Assembly: GCA_038869735.1 (NCBI GenBank)
Contig: JAWCQO010000006.1
Span: forward strand, 1 to 64,000
Direction: 5' to 3'
DNA: 64,000 nt
Source: Candidatus Anstonellales archaeon
GTDB lineage: Archaea; Micrarchaeota; Micrarchaeia; Anstonellales; CG1-02-47-40
Position 1 is the first letter of the stretch; the number at the start of each line of letters is the position of its first letter. The notes beneath the pieces are model-generated. The model saw only the letters and a list, made by a program, of their open reading frames with translations, did no database searches and was not told where the DNA came from. Positions 10,969 through 19,707 of this stretch are shown piece after piece. Position numbers and translations under genes: made by a program.

Positions 10969-11838
10969 ATGATTCGCCTGGTCTTTTTAGGCACCTCAGC
11001 AGCAATACCCTCTCCCGACCGTAATCTTTCTTCCATCGCAATCCAAAAAGACGGTTCAGTCTATCTTTTTGATTGTGGAGAAGGCACTCAGAGACAGATG
11101 ATGCGATACGGCGTCAGCTATGAAAAAGTCGTAGCTATATTCATAACACATCTGCACTTAGACCATTTCCTTGGAATATTTGGCTTGCTTGAAACAAGGA
11201 AGTTAAAGGGAAGGACTGAAAAAATAAAGATTTTTGGGCCGCCTGGAACCAAAAATCTCTTTGAAAAGGAAGAGTATGTGGAGGTTTTTGATATTCTAAG
11301 GGGAGGAAAAGTATATTCTGATAAAGGCTTTTGTGTTTTTGCATTTCGTTCAAATCATGGCCTTAAGTATTCATTTGGATACATCTTCCAAGAAAGCGAA
11401 AAGATAAGATTTATCGCAGAGAAAGCTCATGCCATGGGCTTAAAAGGACCGATGTTTTCACAAATACTTCAAAAAGGAAAACTAAAAGTAGGAAACAGAA
11501 CAATACTCCTTTCAGAAATATCATACAAGGCAAAGGGAAAATGCATTGTGTATACTGGAGATACTAAGCCTCTCCACAGAGTGCCTCAACTAGCAAAGAA
11601 TGCAGATATCATAATTCACGATGCTACTTATTCTGTTGAGCGCTCAAGAGAGGCTAGAGAAAGAAACCATTCAACCAGCGCTGATGCAGCAAGATTTGCC
11701 AAAAAGGCAAAGTCAAAACTCCTTATCCTCACCCATATAAGCGGAAGATATCCCAACCCAACCATTCTTGAAGATGAAGCAAAAAGAATATTCAAAAACA
11801 GTCGGGCAGCCTATGATGGGATGGAAATACTCCTCTAA
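10969..11838 (+). CDS. rnz: Ribonuclease Z (tRNA 3' processing endonuclease)
   Basis: Removes 3' trailers from tRNA precursors before CCA addition; none of the tRNA genes in this window encodes CCA. This is a metallo-beta-lactamase fold protein of 289 residues with the N-terminal FLGTSAA motif, the metal site HLHLDH at 61-66, later YTGDT and HDATY blocks, NHSTS and the LTHISGRY region, all typical of RNase Z. The frame is open six codons further up to a TTG at 10951, but the ATG at 10969 sits at leaderless spacing from a TATA box, so it is preferred. Confidence 0.95.
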   Translation: MIRLVFLGTSAAIPSPDRNLSSIAIQKDGSVYLFDCGEGTQRQMMRYGVSYEKVVAIFITHLHLDHFLGIFGLLETRKLKGRTEKIKIFGPPGTKNLFEKEEYVEVFDILRGGKVYSDKGFCVFAFRSNHGLKYSFGYIFQESEKIRFIAEKAHAMGLKGPMFSQILQKGKLKVGNRTILLSEISYKAKGKCIVYTGDTKPLHRVPQLAKNADIIIHDATYSVERSREARERNHSTSADAARFAKKAKSKLLILTHISGRYPNPTILEDEAKRIFKNSRAAYDGMEILL

Positions 11839-11882
11839 TTCTCTTATAATCTGCTTGTAGCGCAGGGTTCTACTTCATATAA

Positions 11883-12302
11883 TCATGAAGCCGGATTCTC
11901 GTGGCCTTCGGTTTGTGTCTCTTGCTTTTGTATAGATATCTTTGGAGGCATCATCGGAGGTGATAGATTCACGATGCGGACTGCTAAAATGCCATTAGTT
12001 GAGCAAGTGAAATTAACAGTATTTAACACAGCTTCTGCAAAATCATCTGGAAGCTTTCTTTCCTTTTCCCACTTTTCCTTTATCTTTTTGGCAGTTTTTT
12101 CCTCTTCATTTGCATAGAGTACTCCGGACATTTTGAGGCTTCCTACGTCTTTGTCATATTTGGCGTGATATGTGTAATAGACTTCAACCCTCCTTCCATT
12201 TATCTTTACATCGTCCATAGAAATATTTATTGAAATTCCAACCATAGGCTCGTCGCTGTCTTTTCTTACTTCAACAGAATTAATTCTCCCGCTTACTATC
12301 AT
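11883..12302 (-). CDS. Small conserved beta-rich protein of unknown function
   Basis: 139 residues, no signal peptide or membrane helix. The first half alternates charged and hydrophobic residues as in an antiparallel sheet, followed by a charged helix (EEEKTAKKIKEKWEKE) and a C-terminal segment with a hydrophobic strand and the motif SPPMMPP. The order sheet, helix and P-rich hydrophobic segment loosely recalls SecB-like chaperones (SecB has a PPLLL motif near the same place), but this is only a resemblance. The ATG at 12302 has GAGGTGG upstream. It is divergent from the following secreted protein. Confidence 0.6.
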   Translation of the reverse strand: MIVSGRINSVEVRKDSDEPMVGISINISMDDVKINGRRVEVYYTYHAKYDKDVGSLKMSGVLYANEEEKTAKKIKEKWEKERKLPDDFAEAVLNTVNFTCSTNGILAVRIVNLSPPMMPPKISIQKQETQTEGHENPAS

Positions 12303-12370
12303 ACAACCACCTCAGCATTCATATTTTCCCTTCAAAACTATTAAATAACTGCTTTTCATTAGTAAGTACG

Positions 12371-13201
12371 ATGGTAAGTACTATGAAAAGTTGTTCTTTG
12401 CTCTTTACCTTAATCGCCATTTCGAGCCTCTTATTCTCAGGCTTCTCCACAGACCGTTTTGCACTTTTAATCTCAATAGATGAAAAGGGAAATACATACG
12501 TAGAGGAGAGACTTGACATCACTATAACCTCACAACAATCAATAGCACTTTATAGAAGCGCCATCAAGAGCACTGAACTTGCTAAACTCAGAGACATACT
12601 GAATCTTTCAGATGTCAGATATCATATATCCGGTGCCTACACCAACATACAAAATGTTCGACTACGCTTAACTCCCCCGTATTGGTGCAATGAATTTAAG
12701 GCAACCTGTCAGGCCACAGTCTTTCTAACTTATGATGTAGCACCTATTTTTCTGAACAATACAAAACAAAAATCTTCAGTTTTCTTTGCAGATGCATTTA
12801 AGCCACGCACCACCCGATATACCTTGAATACCAACTCCATCACCATCGGATCAAGCGAAGCAGGGATAATAAGAGTTGGAAGACAGGAAAACCTCACACT
12901 GCTGATTCCACAAAATGCAAAAGCATTCATGCAACCACCACCGTTGGAAGTTGAGGAACGAGTTGGACCGGGAGGAAAATTCAAAAAATACACATGGAGC
13001 GGCTCAGAGATTTTTGAGTTTTCATTTGAATACGAAGAAAGCCTGGAATCAGAAGTTCTTGGCTTCTTTGGTTCATTCCAGAGATCAATCCAAAATCTCA
13101 TTTTTGGGCCAGAAGGAGCAGCCGTGATCGTGATAATTGTAGTTGTAGTTGGTTCTTATCTTTATCTAAACTTCATAATAAAGAAAAATAGGCAAAAATA
13201 A
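12371..13201 (+). CDS. Secreted, C-terminally membrane-anchored protein of unknown function
   Basis: 276 residues with an N-terminal signal peptide (hydrophobic ~8-24), a beta-rich exterior domain of ~210 residues containing two Cys close together (EWC..., ATC), and a C-terminal membrane helix (~248-268) followed by a basic KKNRQK tail, which places the main domain outside the cell. I do not recognise the family. A TATA-like CTATTAAATAA at 12338-12348 is about 28 bases before the ATG at 12371, suggesting leaderless expression; a second ATG at 12383 would also retain the signal peptide. Confidence 0.7.
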   Translation: MVSTMKSCSLLFTLIAISSLLFSGFSTDRFALLISIDEKGNTYVEERLDITITSQQSIALYRSAIKSTELAKLRDILNLSDVRYHISGAYTNIQNVRLRLTPPYWCNEFKATCQATVFLTYDVAPIFLNNTKQKSSVFFADAFKPRTTRYTLNTNSITIGSSEAGIIRVGRQENLTLLIPQNAKAFMQPPPLEVEERVGPGGKFKKYTWSGSEIFEFSFEYEESLESEVLGFFGSFQRSIQNLIFGPEGAAVIVIIVVVVGSYLYLNFIIKKNRQK

Positions 13202-13320
13202 TCCAATAAATCAAATAGATTATACCCAATAATAATCAATAATCTCCTGTAGGAGGGAAGGGGTTAGGAGGCAGCAGAAATAAAATCAGAAAAAACACAA
13301 AAATCGGAGGGTAGTGTGTT

Positions 13321-14748
13321 ATGATTCTTCACCAATACGAAAAGCGCATTCTCTTGGCGCTCAGGCCCCTAAATCATTCACTATCGCTATCAGAAACCGC
13401 TAAGAAAGCATCCCTTTCAGAGGACGCCGCAATAAAAGCTGCAATGTGGCTTGCTGAGAAGGGACTTGCAAAGATAAATTCTCAATCATCAAAAATTCTT
13501 TCATACACCAATGAAGGTGAAAGCTACCTCAAAAACGGCTTTCCGGAGGTGTCAGTTACCAAGAAAGCAAGAGCAGGACTTTCAGTAGAAAATCTAGACC
13601 CACTTGAGCTAAAGATTGGATTGCCTTGGGCAAAGAAAAAAGGCTGGATAGAGATTTTGAGTGGTAAACTAGTACTCACTGAGAAAGGTGCGGAGGTCTT
13701 GACACGCGAAGTGACCAACCCATACATTCCAAGTGAACAAGAACTTATTTTGCGAGGTCTCGCACAAGCATCGGAAAAGAAAACATACACGATAGAGCTT
13801 ACATCTGATGGCAAGAATGAAGCTGAGCGAACGGATTTATCAGAAGAAGAAATAAATCAAATTACCCGTCAAATGCTTATTTCAGGTGAATGGAGAGGAA
13901 AGAAGCTTCGAGAATACGATATAAGTTCACCGGTTGAGGAAACACTATGCGGAAAAAGGCACATCATCTCTCTACTCCAAAACAAAATCTCTAAAATATT
14001 TCAAGAGATGGGTTTTGAGGAAATGGAGGGAAAAATGATAGAATCCTCCTTTTGGAATTTTGATGCTCTCTTTCAGCCTCAGGATCACCCAGCAAGAGAC
14101 CTTGCAGATACTTTTTACTTAGAAGGAGAACATCCATTGCCCGACAACGACTTAGTTCAGAGAATTAAAAAGGTTCATATGCGTGGATGGAAATACAAAT
14201 GGAAAGAAAGCGAAGCAAAAAAAACCATCCTCCGCACTCACACAACTTCAGTTTCAGCAAGGACTCTTTACTCCAATTTCAAAGCAGGCATACGAGAAGG
14301 AAAAAAGTACTTTTGCATAGGAAAAGTGTTCAGAAATGAGGCAACCGATTACAAGCATCTTGCAGAATTCTTTCAGGTTGAAGGAATCGTTGTTTGGGAA
14401 GGGGCAACATTTTGCCATCTACTTGGCTTTTTGTCAGAATTTTACAAAAAGCTTGGATTTGAAAAGATACGCTTCCGACCATCATACTTTCCATATACAG
14501 AGCCATCTCTTGAGGTTCACGTGTGGTATGAACCAAAAAAAAGCTGGATGGAGCTTGGAGGAGCAGGAATATTCAGACCAGAAGTGTCACTCCCACTCTC
14601 TGAGCGCTATCCGGTGCTTGCGTGGGGTCTATCACTAGAGCGCCCACTCATGCTGCTTCTTGGAATAGAAGACATACGTTCTTTTTACAAAAATAATATA
14701 GGTTTTCTTAGAGCTTCGAGATTTCCAGAACTCCTAAATAAGAGGTAA
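13321..14748 (+). CDS. pheS: Phenylalanine-tRNA ligase alpha subunit
   Basis: Catalytic subunit of the alpha2-beta2 enzyme that charges tRNA-Phe. 475 residues, normal for archaeal/eukaryotic cytosolic PheS with N-terminal winged-helix DNA-binding-like modules (~1-190) and a class II catalytic core. Motif 2 lies at ~336-354 (FRNEATDYKHLAEFF) and motif 3 at ~436-453 (GLSLERPLMLLLG); HTTSVSARTLY contributes to the amino acid pocket. GGAGGG lies about 10 bases before the ATG. No pheT follows: the next gene, four bases downstream, is an unknown membrane protein, so the beta subunit must be elsewhere. Confidence 0.97.
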   Translation: MILHQYEKRILLALRPLNHSLSLSETAKKASLSEDAAIKAAMWLAEKGLAKINSQSSKILSYTNEGESYLKNGFPEVSVTKKARAGLSVENLDPLELKIGLPWAKKKGWIEILSGKLVLTEKGAEVLTREVTNPYIPSEQELILRGLAQASEKKTYTIELTSDGKNEAERTDLSEEEINQITRQMLISGEWRGKKLREYDISSPVEETLCGKRHIISLLQNKISKIFQEMGFEEMEGKMIESSFWNFDALFQPQDHPARDLADTFYLEGEHPLPDNDLVQRIKKVHMRGWKYKWKESEAKKTILRTHTTSVSARTLYSNFKAGIREGKKYFCIGKVFRNEATDYKHLAEFFQVEGIVVWEGATFCHLLGFLSEFYKKLGFEKIRFRPSYFPYTEPSLEVHVWYEPKKSWMELGGAGIFRPEVSLPLSERYPVLAWGLSLERPLMLLLGIEDIRSFYKNNIGFLRASRFPELLNKR

Positions 14749-14751
14749 TGA

Positions 14752-16788
14752 ATGCTAAAGAAAGCTTTAATTTTACTATTAATTATCGTTCTTTTCGCCA
14801 TTACTTCTATTTTTTTCTTTCAAGACAACGAAAAGGAACCAGCATTAAACAGAGAGGCTGAAGCTCTAATCCAACCTGCAGGATGCGGAATCGCAAATGC
14901 AGAAGGCTCTTATGCAGCATACTGCAATCTGCTGCTGGATTCACCCATCAACACGTCGATAACCGCAGGGGTGTTTCCAAAAGCCCCATCACGCGAAGTA
15001 TACTTTTTTGAATATCCTCATATAGAATCAAAAGATTACGAGGCTTTAAACGATTACCTTAAAAAAAAGCTTTTTGGAACCGGGATATTCTTCTCATCTA
15101 TTTCAGCCAACCGCCTCAACTCAGTTTCGGATTCAATACTCATAGTGCCTACCGGCGTATTTCCAAAACCCATCTATGAAAATATTCTGAATATCACAAG
15201 CAAGAGAAATGTTATCGTCTATTTAGGACTACCTCCTATCTATTTGCTAGAACAAGACGGCTCCATAGTCTCAAATCCAGAAAATGCCCTCTTGTTTAGT
15301 GGGAAAGAAAAATGGAACACTATACCATTGGGGGATTCATATATTTATTACTCTCCTCTTTCTCTTGACAAGTTCAACAGGGCCAAGGAAGCCGGCGAAG
15401 AGATTCTAAATGTCGTTTTGCGTCAGCCTTGGCTTGGAGGTACGTTTTATTCAATTACACTTCCCCCTACTCATAGCAAAAAGACAATATTTTTTCCATC
15501 CCAGTTTTCAGAAGGATACTTGCGGCTCTTCTCTTTCACTCCCTCCAACACCTTTCTTTTGGACGAAAAAGCAAAAAAGCCACCAGGCAATCTTCTCCAT
15601 TCAAAAGTTTCAGCTGCTTCAAAAGAACTTGAACTTCAAGCAGCAATAAATAGAACCTTCTCGTCTTCAGTTTTTCTGTCTTTTTCACTTTCTATTATAA
15701 AAGATGGCGTTGAAGTATTTCGCACAAATATCGGAAATGCGAGCATGAGGGAGATATGGTTCAGGACATTTCCACTTCAAGTAGACCTTCAACCAGGAGA
15801 CTATCTTCTTATAATTCATGACCAATACATGCAAACGCACACCAAGTCCTATCTTCACGTAAAAAATATAACCGTAAGCTACTTTCCCTATCAAGAAGGC
15901 TTATACTCTTTCCTCGTTTCTGAGGACGGAAAACCAATGAGCGATACCTATGCAGAAGTCTACGTTGATAATGCAACATATCTTGGAAGGCATCCTATCG
16001 TTGGGGGGACAATACGCCTTTCTCCAACCAGCATGGATAAGACTAGAGAACACAACTTTAGATTTAAGATAGAAGGAAAGGAGATACTAACCAAAGCAGA
16101 ACCGCCCCACAGTGTCTTTTCATTTTATTCAACTTACGGCTTACCAGCCCTTCTCTTAATTATTGGAATTTACCTTTTTTTTAAGAGAAGGGGAGAGAGA
16201 CTTGTAGTTGTTTTCCCAGATGTCAAACACTCACTTCAACAAACCGTGCGAATCACAAAAGGAGAAGCATTGGAAGCCATAAACTCAGCCCATAGTAACT
16301 TTCCATCTCCATTCCTCGGGCTGACACTACAGGATATCCGAAGGGCCCTCCAAGAAAGGATGCGTCTAAAAGGTAAAGATGTTATCTTCTCTGATGAAAA
16401 CGTACTTGAAATCCTAAATTCCCTTGCTTCTGAAGGTAAAGTAAGAAACTATCTGGACCATTATGTTATGCACCAAGCAGACCCAAAACGCTCCTCCATG
16501 CTTCGCACTGCCTACGACTTCCTCCTCTCATCAGGTAAGAAATTCAAAATAAAAAAAGATGGGTCTATAGTTTGTGGTGAAGATACAATTGAAATTCACA
16601 CAAACACATGCATACCAAAACTTCCACAACGAGGGAGGCTCATACTCCTTTTTGAAAGTGAACAAGAAATGGAAGAGTTTAAAGGTCAACTCCGTGGAGG
16701 AGAAAAAGAGCTGTTAGCGCTATCGTTAGCCCTAAGGTCAGGCAAGCTACTACTCTCTACCATCTTAAACGTAACTGAAATATTATGA
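14752..16788 (+). CDS. Membrane protein with large exterior domain and cytoplasmic helical domain
   Basis: 678 residues, starting three bases after the pheS stop and probably cotranscribed with it. It has an N-terminal membrane anchor (~4-23), an exterior region of ~430 residues with sequons and beta-rich segments, a second membrane helix (~461-479) and a cytoplasmic domain of ~200 residues. The latter contains helical segments of the winged-helix type and one Cys pair (IVCGED, NTCIP). The pattern of an outside sensor and an inside helical domain would suit signalling or envelope assembly, but I recognise no family and assign no function. Confidence 0.8.
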   Translation: MLKKALILLLIIVLFAITSIFFFQDNEKEPALNREAEALIQPAGCGIANAEGSYAAYCNLLLDSPINTSITAGVFPKAPSREVYFFEYPHIESKDYEALNDYLKKKLFGTGIFFSSISANRLNSVSDSILIVPTGVFPKPIYENILNITSKRNVIVYLGLPPIYLLEQDGSIVSNPENALLFSGKEKWNTIPLGDSYIYYSPLSLDKFNRAKEAGEEILNVVLRQPWLGGTFYSITLPPTHSKKTIFFPSQFSEGYLRLFSFTPSNTFLLDEKAKKPPGNLLHSKVSAASKELELQAAINRTFSSSVFLSFSLSIIKDGVEVFRTNIGNASMREIWFRTFPLQVDLQPGDYLLIIHDQYMQTHTKSYLHVKNITVSYFPYQEGLYSFLVSEDGKPMSDTYAEVYVDNATYLGRHPIVGGTIRLSPTSMDKTREHNFRFKIEGKEILTKAEPPHSVFSFYSTYGLPALLLIIGIYLFFKRRGERLVVVFPDVKHSLQQTVRITKGEALEAINSAHSNFPSPFLGLTLQDIRRALQERMRLKGKDVIFSDENVLEILNSLASEGKVRNYLDHYVMHQADPKRSSMLRTAYDFLLSSGKKFKIKKDGSIVCGEDTIEIHTNTCIPKLPQRGRLILLFESEQEMEEFKGQLRGGEKELLALSLALRSGKLLLSTILNVTEIL

Positions 16789-16902
16789 TTTCGAAATATT
16801 ACTGCTCCTCAACCCTTGCCAATTTTCATTATGTAATTTACATAGGTCACGTAGGAGTAGGGTTACAAAACTACACGCCCCCCCAAAAAAAACAACATTT
16901 GA

Positions 16903-17859
16903 TTATGGGGAATCTATCCTCCAATTCTGCCGTGGGATACACTCGCTAAACTCCATCCTTTTACCGCTTAAAAAGTCAAGCATCCCGACATACGCAATCA
17001 TCGCCCCATTGTCTGCATTATACTCGTTCCTCGCAACACCAAATCTAACTTGCTGGCCTCTGCACATGGCATATAGCATACTCTGTAATTTCTTATTTTG
17101 AGCAACTCCACCACAAACTATAAACTCCTTCTTTCCTGTAAGGCACAACGCTCTCTCGCATGCCTCGCACAACACTGCAAATGAGGTCTCCATAAGAGAT
17201 TTGCATATGTCCTCTTTTTTTGCCTTACCAATCAACCTTTTTGCGTGGGTTAGAAGACCGGAAAAAGAAAAATTCATACCCTTAATTACATATGGCATGG
17301 AAATGAACTCCCCTCCTTCTCCAAGTTTCTCTATAACCGAGCCATGAGCTTTTTCTCCAAGTTCGCGTGCAAAAACATCAAACAGATTCCCAATCCCAAT
17401 ATCAAGCGTCTCTCCCAATATTCGATATCTTTGCCCTTGACGGATAATAATCTGTGTGTTGCCGCCACTCACATAAAGAACCAGTGGATCAGAAAATCCA
17501 GTTTCAAATTTACTTATCTCCACGTGTCCTCTACAATGATTTACTCCTAACAGCGGTTTTTCATACTTCCTTGCCAGGTATCTTGCAGCAATACATGAAA
17601 TCCTAAGCGTCTGCCCAATTCCTGGACCTTGCGAAAATGAAAATACGTCTATATCCTCAAGTCCCACCCCTGCCTTCTTCAATCCCTCCGCAATCACCAT
17701 CTTTATATTCTGCTGGTGAAAGTCAGCAGCCTCTCGTGGCATTATTCCCTCACCAGCCGGTGGTCTGTAGACCGAAAGAGAGTTTGCAAGGATCTCCTTC
17801 TCACTAACTACGCCTACGCCAATGGTATGAGCCGTGCTTTCGATGCCTAGGCAAAACAT
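16903..17859 (-). CDS. kae1: tRNA N6-adenosine threonylcarbamoyltransferase Kae1 (stand-alone)
   Basis: Catalytic subunit of the KEOPS complex; transfers threonylcarbamoyl from TC-AMP to A37 of ANN-decoding tRNAs. 318 residues with the ASKHA fold: the metal ligands HCRGH (H108, H112) and NADNGAM (D283), the GxxT-type YVSGGNTQ block and REAADFH near residue 42. In many archaea Kae1 is fused to the kinase Bud32; here the protein stops at the normal Kae1 end and no Bud32 follows. It ends the aIF5A-S24e-S27ae-CPBP-Kae1 minus-strand gene row. A GGAGGGA lies upstream of the ATG. Confidence 0.96.
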   Translation of the reverse strand: MFCLGIESTAHTIGVGVVSEKEILANSLSVYRPPAGEGIMPREAADFHQQNIKMVIAEGLKKAGVGLEDIDVFSFSQGPGIGQTLRISCIAARYLARKYEKPLLGVNHCRGHVEISKFETGFSDPLVLYVSGGNTQIIIRQGQRYRILGETLDIGIGNLFDVFARELGEKAHGSVIEKLGEGGEFISMPYVIKGMNFSFSGLLTHAKRLIGKAKKEDICKSLMETSFAVLCEACERALCLTGKKEFIVCGGVAQNKKLQSMLYAMCRGQQVRFGVARNEYNADNGAMIAYVGMLDFLSGKRMEFSECIPRQNWRIDSP

Positions 17860-17863
17860 AGAT

Positions 17864-18682
17864 TCAAAGGCTCCCTCCTGCTAACACACGTATATATATT
17901 ATTGCAGTCAGGTTAAAAATTCCATGCGCTATAACCGCAGGATAAAGGCTATTTGTTTTTTCAACCATTCTGCACAAGAAGGCACCCAAAAAGAACGTAA
18001 CAACCAATTCAGCAGCAGAACCATATATTAAATGTGAAATTGAAAAAACTGCGCTTGAAACCACCAGCCCAAAATGTCTATATAAGAAGCCTCTAAACAA
18101 AATTTCCTCAGACAGAGGAGACAGGACGATCGCCGCCAAAATAATATGGACTGGAAACTGTGAGACTTTTTCCTGTATTTTGTTCTGATCGTTTATTCCA
18201 ATAACACTCAAAAGAAGCGATATAAAAAACGAAATTATAAACATCTGTATGGCTCCACTGATACCATTTAAAATTACACCGGTCCACTTTACTCTTAATT
18301 CAAGACCAAGCAAAGCGATAGATTCTGCAATGCTCCTGCCTTCAGACAAGTAGTAGTAAAGCGGAATAGCCATAAAAACAACCATAATCAAAAGGTCAGT
18401 GAAAAATAACCCAACCTTATGGATTCCGCTCATAGCAACAAAGAATATAATTGAAAGAATAACAGACCTCCATCCATGTCTTTTCGACAGCCACAATATA
18501 AGAAGAAAAGCAACAGAAAAAAATAAAATGACAAAAAAAAGATTCTCGTTACTTACTTCTTCTGCATCCAAAACTCCTAAAATAACTCCAGAACTAAAGG
18601 CAATGTATGAAATTATAAACGCTGCCAAGAATTTAACAAGCAAGATATGGTCTTTTTTCTTTGCATAAATCTCAATTTTCAC
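17864..18682 (-). CDS. CPBP family intramembrane metalloprotease (Abi/CAAX-like)
   Basis: 272 residues with about eight hydrophobic segments. The family motifs are present: SEEILFRGF (E192, E193, R197), FSISHLIYG (H217) and AHGIFN (H253), the glutamates and histidines that bind the catalytic zinc inside the membrane. Family members cleave prenylated proteins or pheromone precursors or give phage or bacteriocin immunity; the substrate here is unknown. It sits between S27ae and Kae1, which are usually adjacent in archaea, four bases from kae1, so it is likely an insertion into an old operon. Confidence 0.9.
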   Translation of the reverse strand: MKIEIYAKKKDHILLVKFLAAFIISYIAFSSGVILGVLDAEEVSNENLFFVILFFSVAFLLILWLSKRHGWRSVILSIIFFVAMSGIHKVGLFFTDLLIMVVFMAIPLYYYLSEGRSIAESIALLGLELRVKWTGVILNGISGAIQMFIISFFISLLLSVIGINDQNKIQEKVSQFPVHIILAAIVLSPLSEEILFRGFLYRHFGLVVSSAVFSISHLIYGSAAELVVTFFLGAFLCRMVEKTNSLYPAVIAHGIFNLTAIIYIRVLAGGSL

Positions 18683-18724
18683 TTAATTCACTTAATTTGC
18701 TATTTTTGTAATCAAATTCAGAAA

Positions 18725-18886
18725 TCAAACACGCTCAAAATAGCCGCAGTTGCCACAGGAGCGCCTATCCTTGTGCTGAGCAAGTCTCTTTTTAGGCCCG
18801 CATTTTGGACAAGTCTTATCAGGATGAGAATACTGCTTAAAAGCTTTCTTTGCCGACCCTTTTTCATTGCCTTTAGCCACAGCCAT
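18725..18886 (-). CDS. rps27ae: Small ribosomal subunit protein S27ae (eS31)
   Basis: A 53-residue zinc-ribbon protein of the small ribosomal subunit. Its sequence begins [10 protein letters not shown], has a basic middle ([12 protein letters not shown]) and two Cys pairs, CPKC and CGNC, followed by YFERV, a clear S27ae pattern. It follows S24e after 35 bases, the standard archaeal order. Confidence 0.95.
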   Translation of the reverse strand: MAVAKGNEKGSAKKAFKQYSHPDKTCPKCGPKKRLAQHKDRRSCGNCGYFERV

Positions 18887-18921
18887 CAACTTTTTTTATT
18901 ATTTCTTTATTCTTTCGCCTC

Positions 18922-19221
18922 TCATTTTTCCTTAACTTCTTTTTCCTTGACAGTTCCCCTCTTTATGAGATATGCAGGCTCCACAACCTTTAACACTTCT
19001 CTATCAGAATAAATGTTTGCGGTTCCCTGAAATTTGTGGCTTCCATAAACATTTACTATCCTTTTTATTACTATATTCTCAACATCAACCGCAAATTTCC
19101 TTGCAAGAGCTTCCAACACTTCCTTTCTACTGGCCGTTTTTCCTTCTGTTGCACCTTCAAATTCTATTTCCCTTCTTCCAATGCTTTTATTTTCCCGTTC
19201 ATTTTTCACTAAAATGTCCAT
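18922..19221 (-). CDS. rps24e: Small ribosomal subunit protein S24e
   Basis: 99 residues, the usual archaeal length. The N-terminal NERENKSIGRREIEF, central SRKEVLEALA and VYGSHKFQGTANIY blocks are diagnostic of S24e. It binds 16S rRNA in the small subunit body. It lies 22 bases after aIF5A and 35 before S27ae, consistent with one transcript. Confidence 0.97.
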   Translation of the reverse strand: MDILVKNERENKSIGRREIEFEGATEGKTASRKEVLEALARKFAVDVENIVIKRIVNVYGSHKFQGTANIYSDREVLKVVEPAYLIKRGTVKEKEVKEK

Positions 19222-19243
19222 CTGGACACCTCAAAACCAAAAA

Positions 19244-19654
19244 CTATTCTCCCTTCACCCTTATGATGGCTCTCTTTCCAAGGGCTTCCATTATCTCGCA
19301 TTCGCGCCCAGCTTCAACCTTTCCTGCAAGTTCCTGCGGAATCGGCAATTCATAAGTTTCAAATGTCTCAATATCCATAAGCTGTGCAATATTACCGCTC
19401 ACCGCTATAATCTGAGCGCTCCTTCTCTCGATTATAGGAACCTCAACGTCTGCATCTGAAGGTGTAAGAAGGGTCTTTTTCTGCCCATCAAATATGCCAA
19501 TCCCAACTACCCTCATCTTTGCTGCGCCATGCTTTCCCGGTTTTGATGAATCTATACTAACAACTCTACACGGCACTCCGTCTATAATTACGTATTTTCC
19601 TTCCTTTAATTCCTTTGCGCTTGAAAAAACCTTACTCATAACAGTTCCCTTCAT
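19244..19654 (-). CDS. eif5a: Translation factor aIF5A
   Basis: Stimulates peptide bond formation and termination after a lysine is turned into hypusine. 136 residues: N-terminal SH3-like domain with the modification loop SSKPGKHGAAK (the modified lysine is K41) and a C-terminal OB domain. The modifying enzyme deoxyhypusine synthase is encoded at 35627-36505. The ATG at 19654 lies 24 bases from a TATA box shared with tatD, so leaderless; an in-frame ATG five codons later (19639) is possible. Confidence 0.96.
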   Translation of the reverse strand: MKGTVMSKVFSSAKELKEGKYVIIDGVPCRVVSIDSSKPGKHGAAKMRVVGIGIFDGQKKTLLTPSDADVEVPIIERRSAQIIAVSGNIAQLMDIETFETYELPIPQELAGKVEAGRECEIMEALGKRAIIRVKGE

Positions 19655-19673
19655 AGCCGAAAAAGACAGGAAA

Positions 19674-19683
19674 GTTTATATGA
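19674..19683. promoter_or_regulatory. Shared TATA box between aIF5A and TatD
   Basis: GTTTATATG reads as a TATA box in both directions: CATATAAAC is about 24 bases before the aIF5A ATG on the minus strand and TTTATATG about 30 bases before the TatD ATG on the plus strand. A second AT box (TTTTTAAATC, 19691-19700) is too close to the TatD start for normal spacing. Confidence 0.55.
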
Positions 19684-19707
19684 GATAGAGTTTTTAAATC
19701 AGCCTGT

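Noticed and set aside
12730-13101. 123-residue minus-strand ORF
   Set aside because: Antisense to the secreted protein at 12371-13201, which has a signal peptide and anchor; composition is that of a shadow frame.
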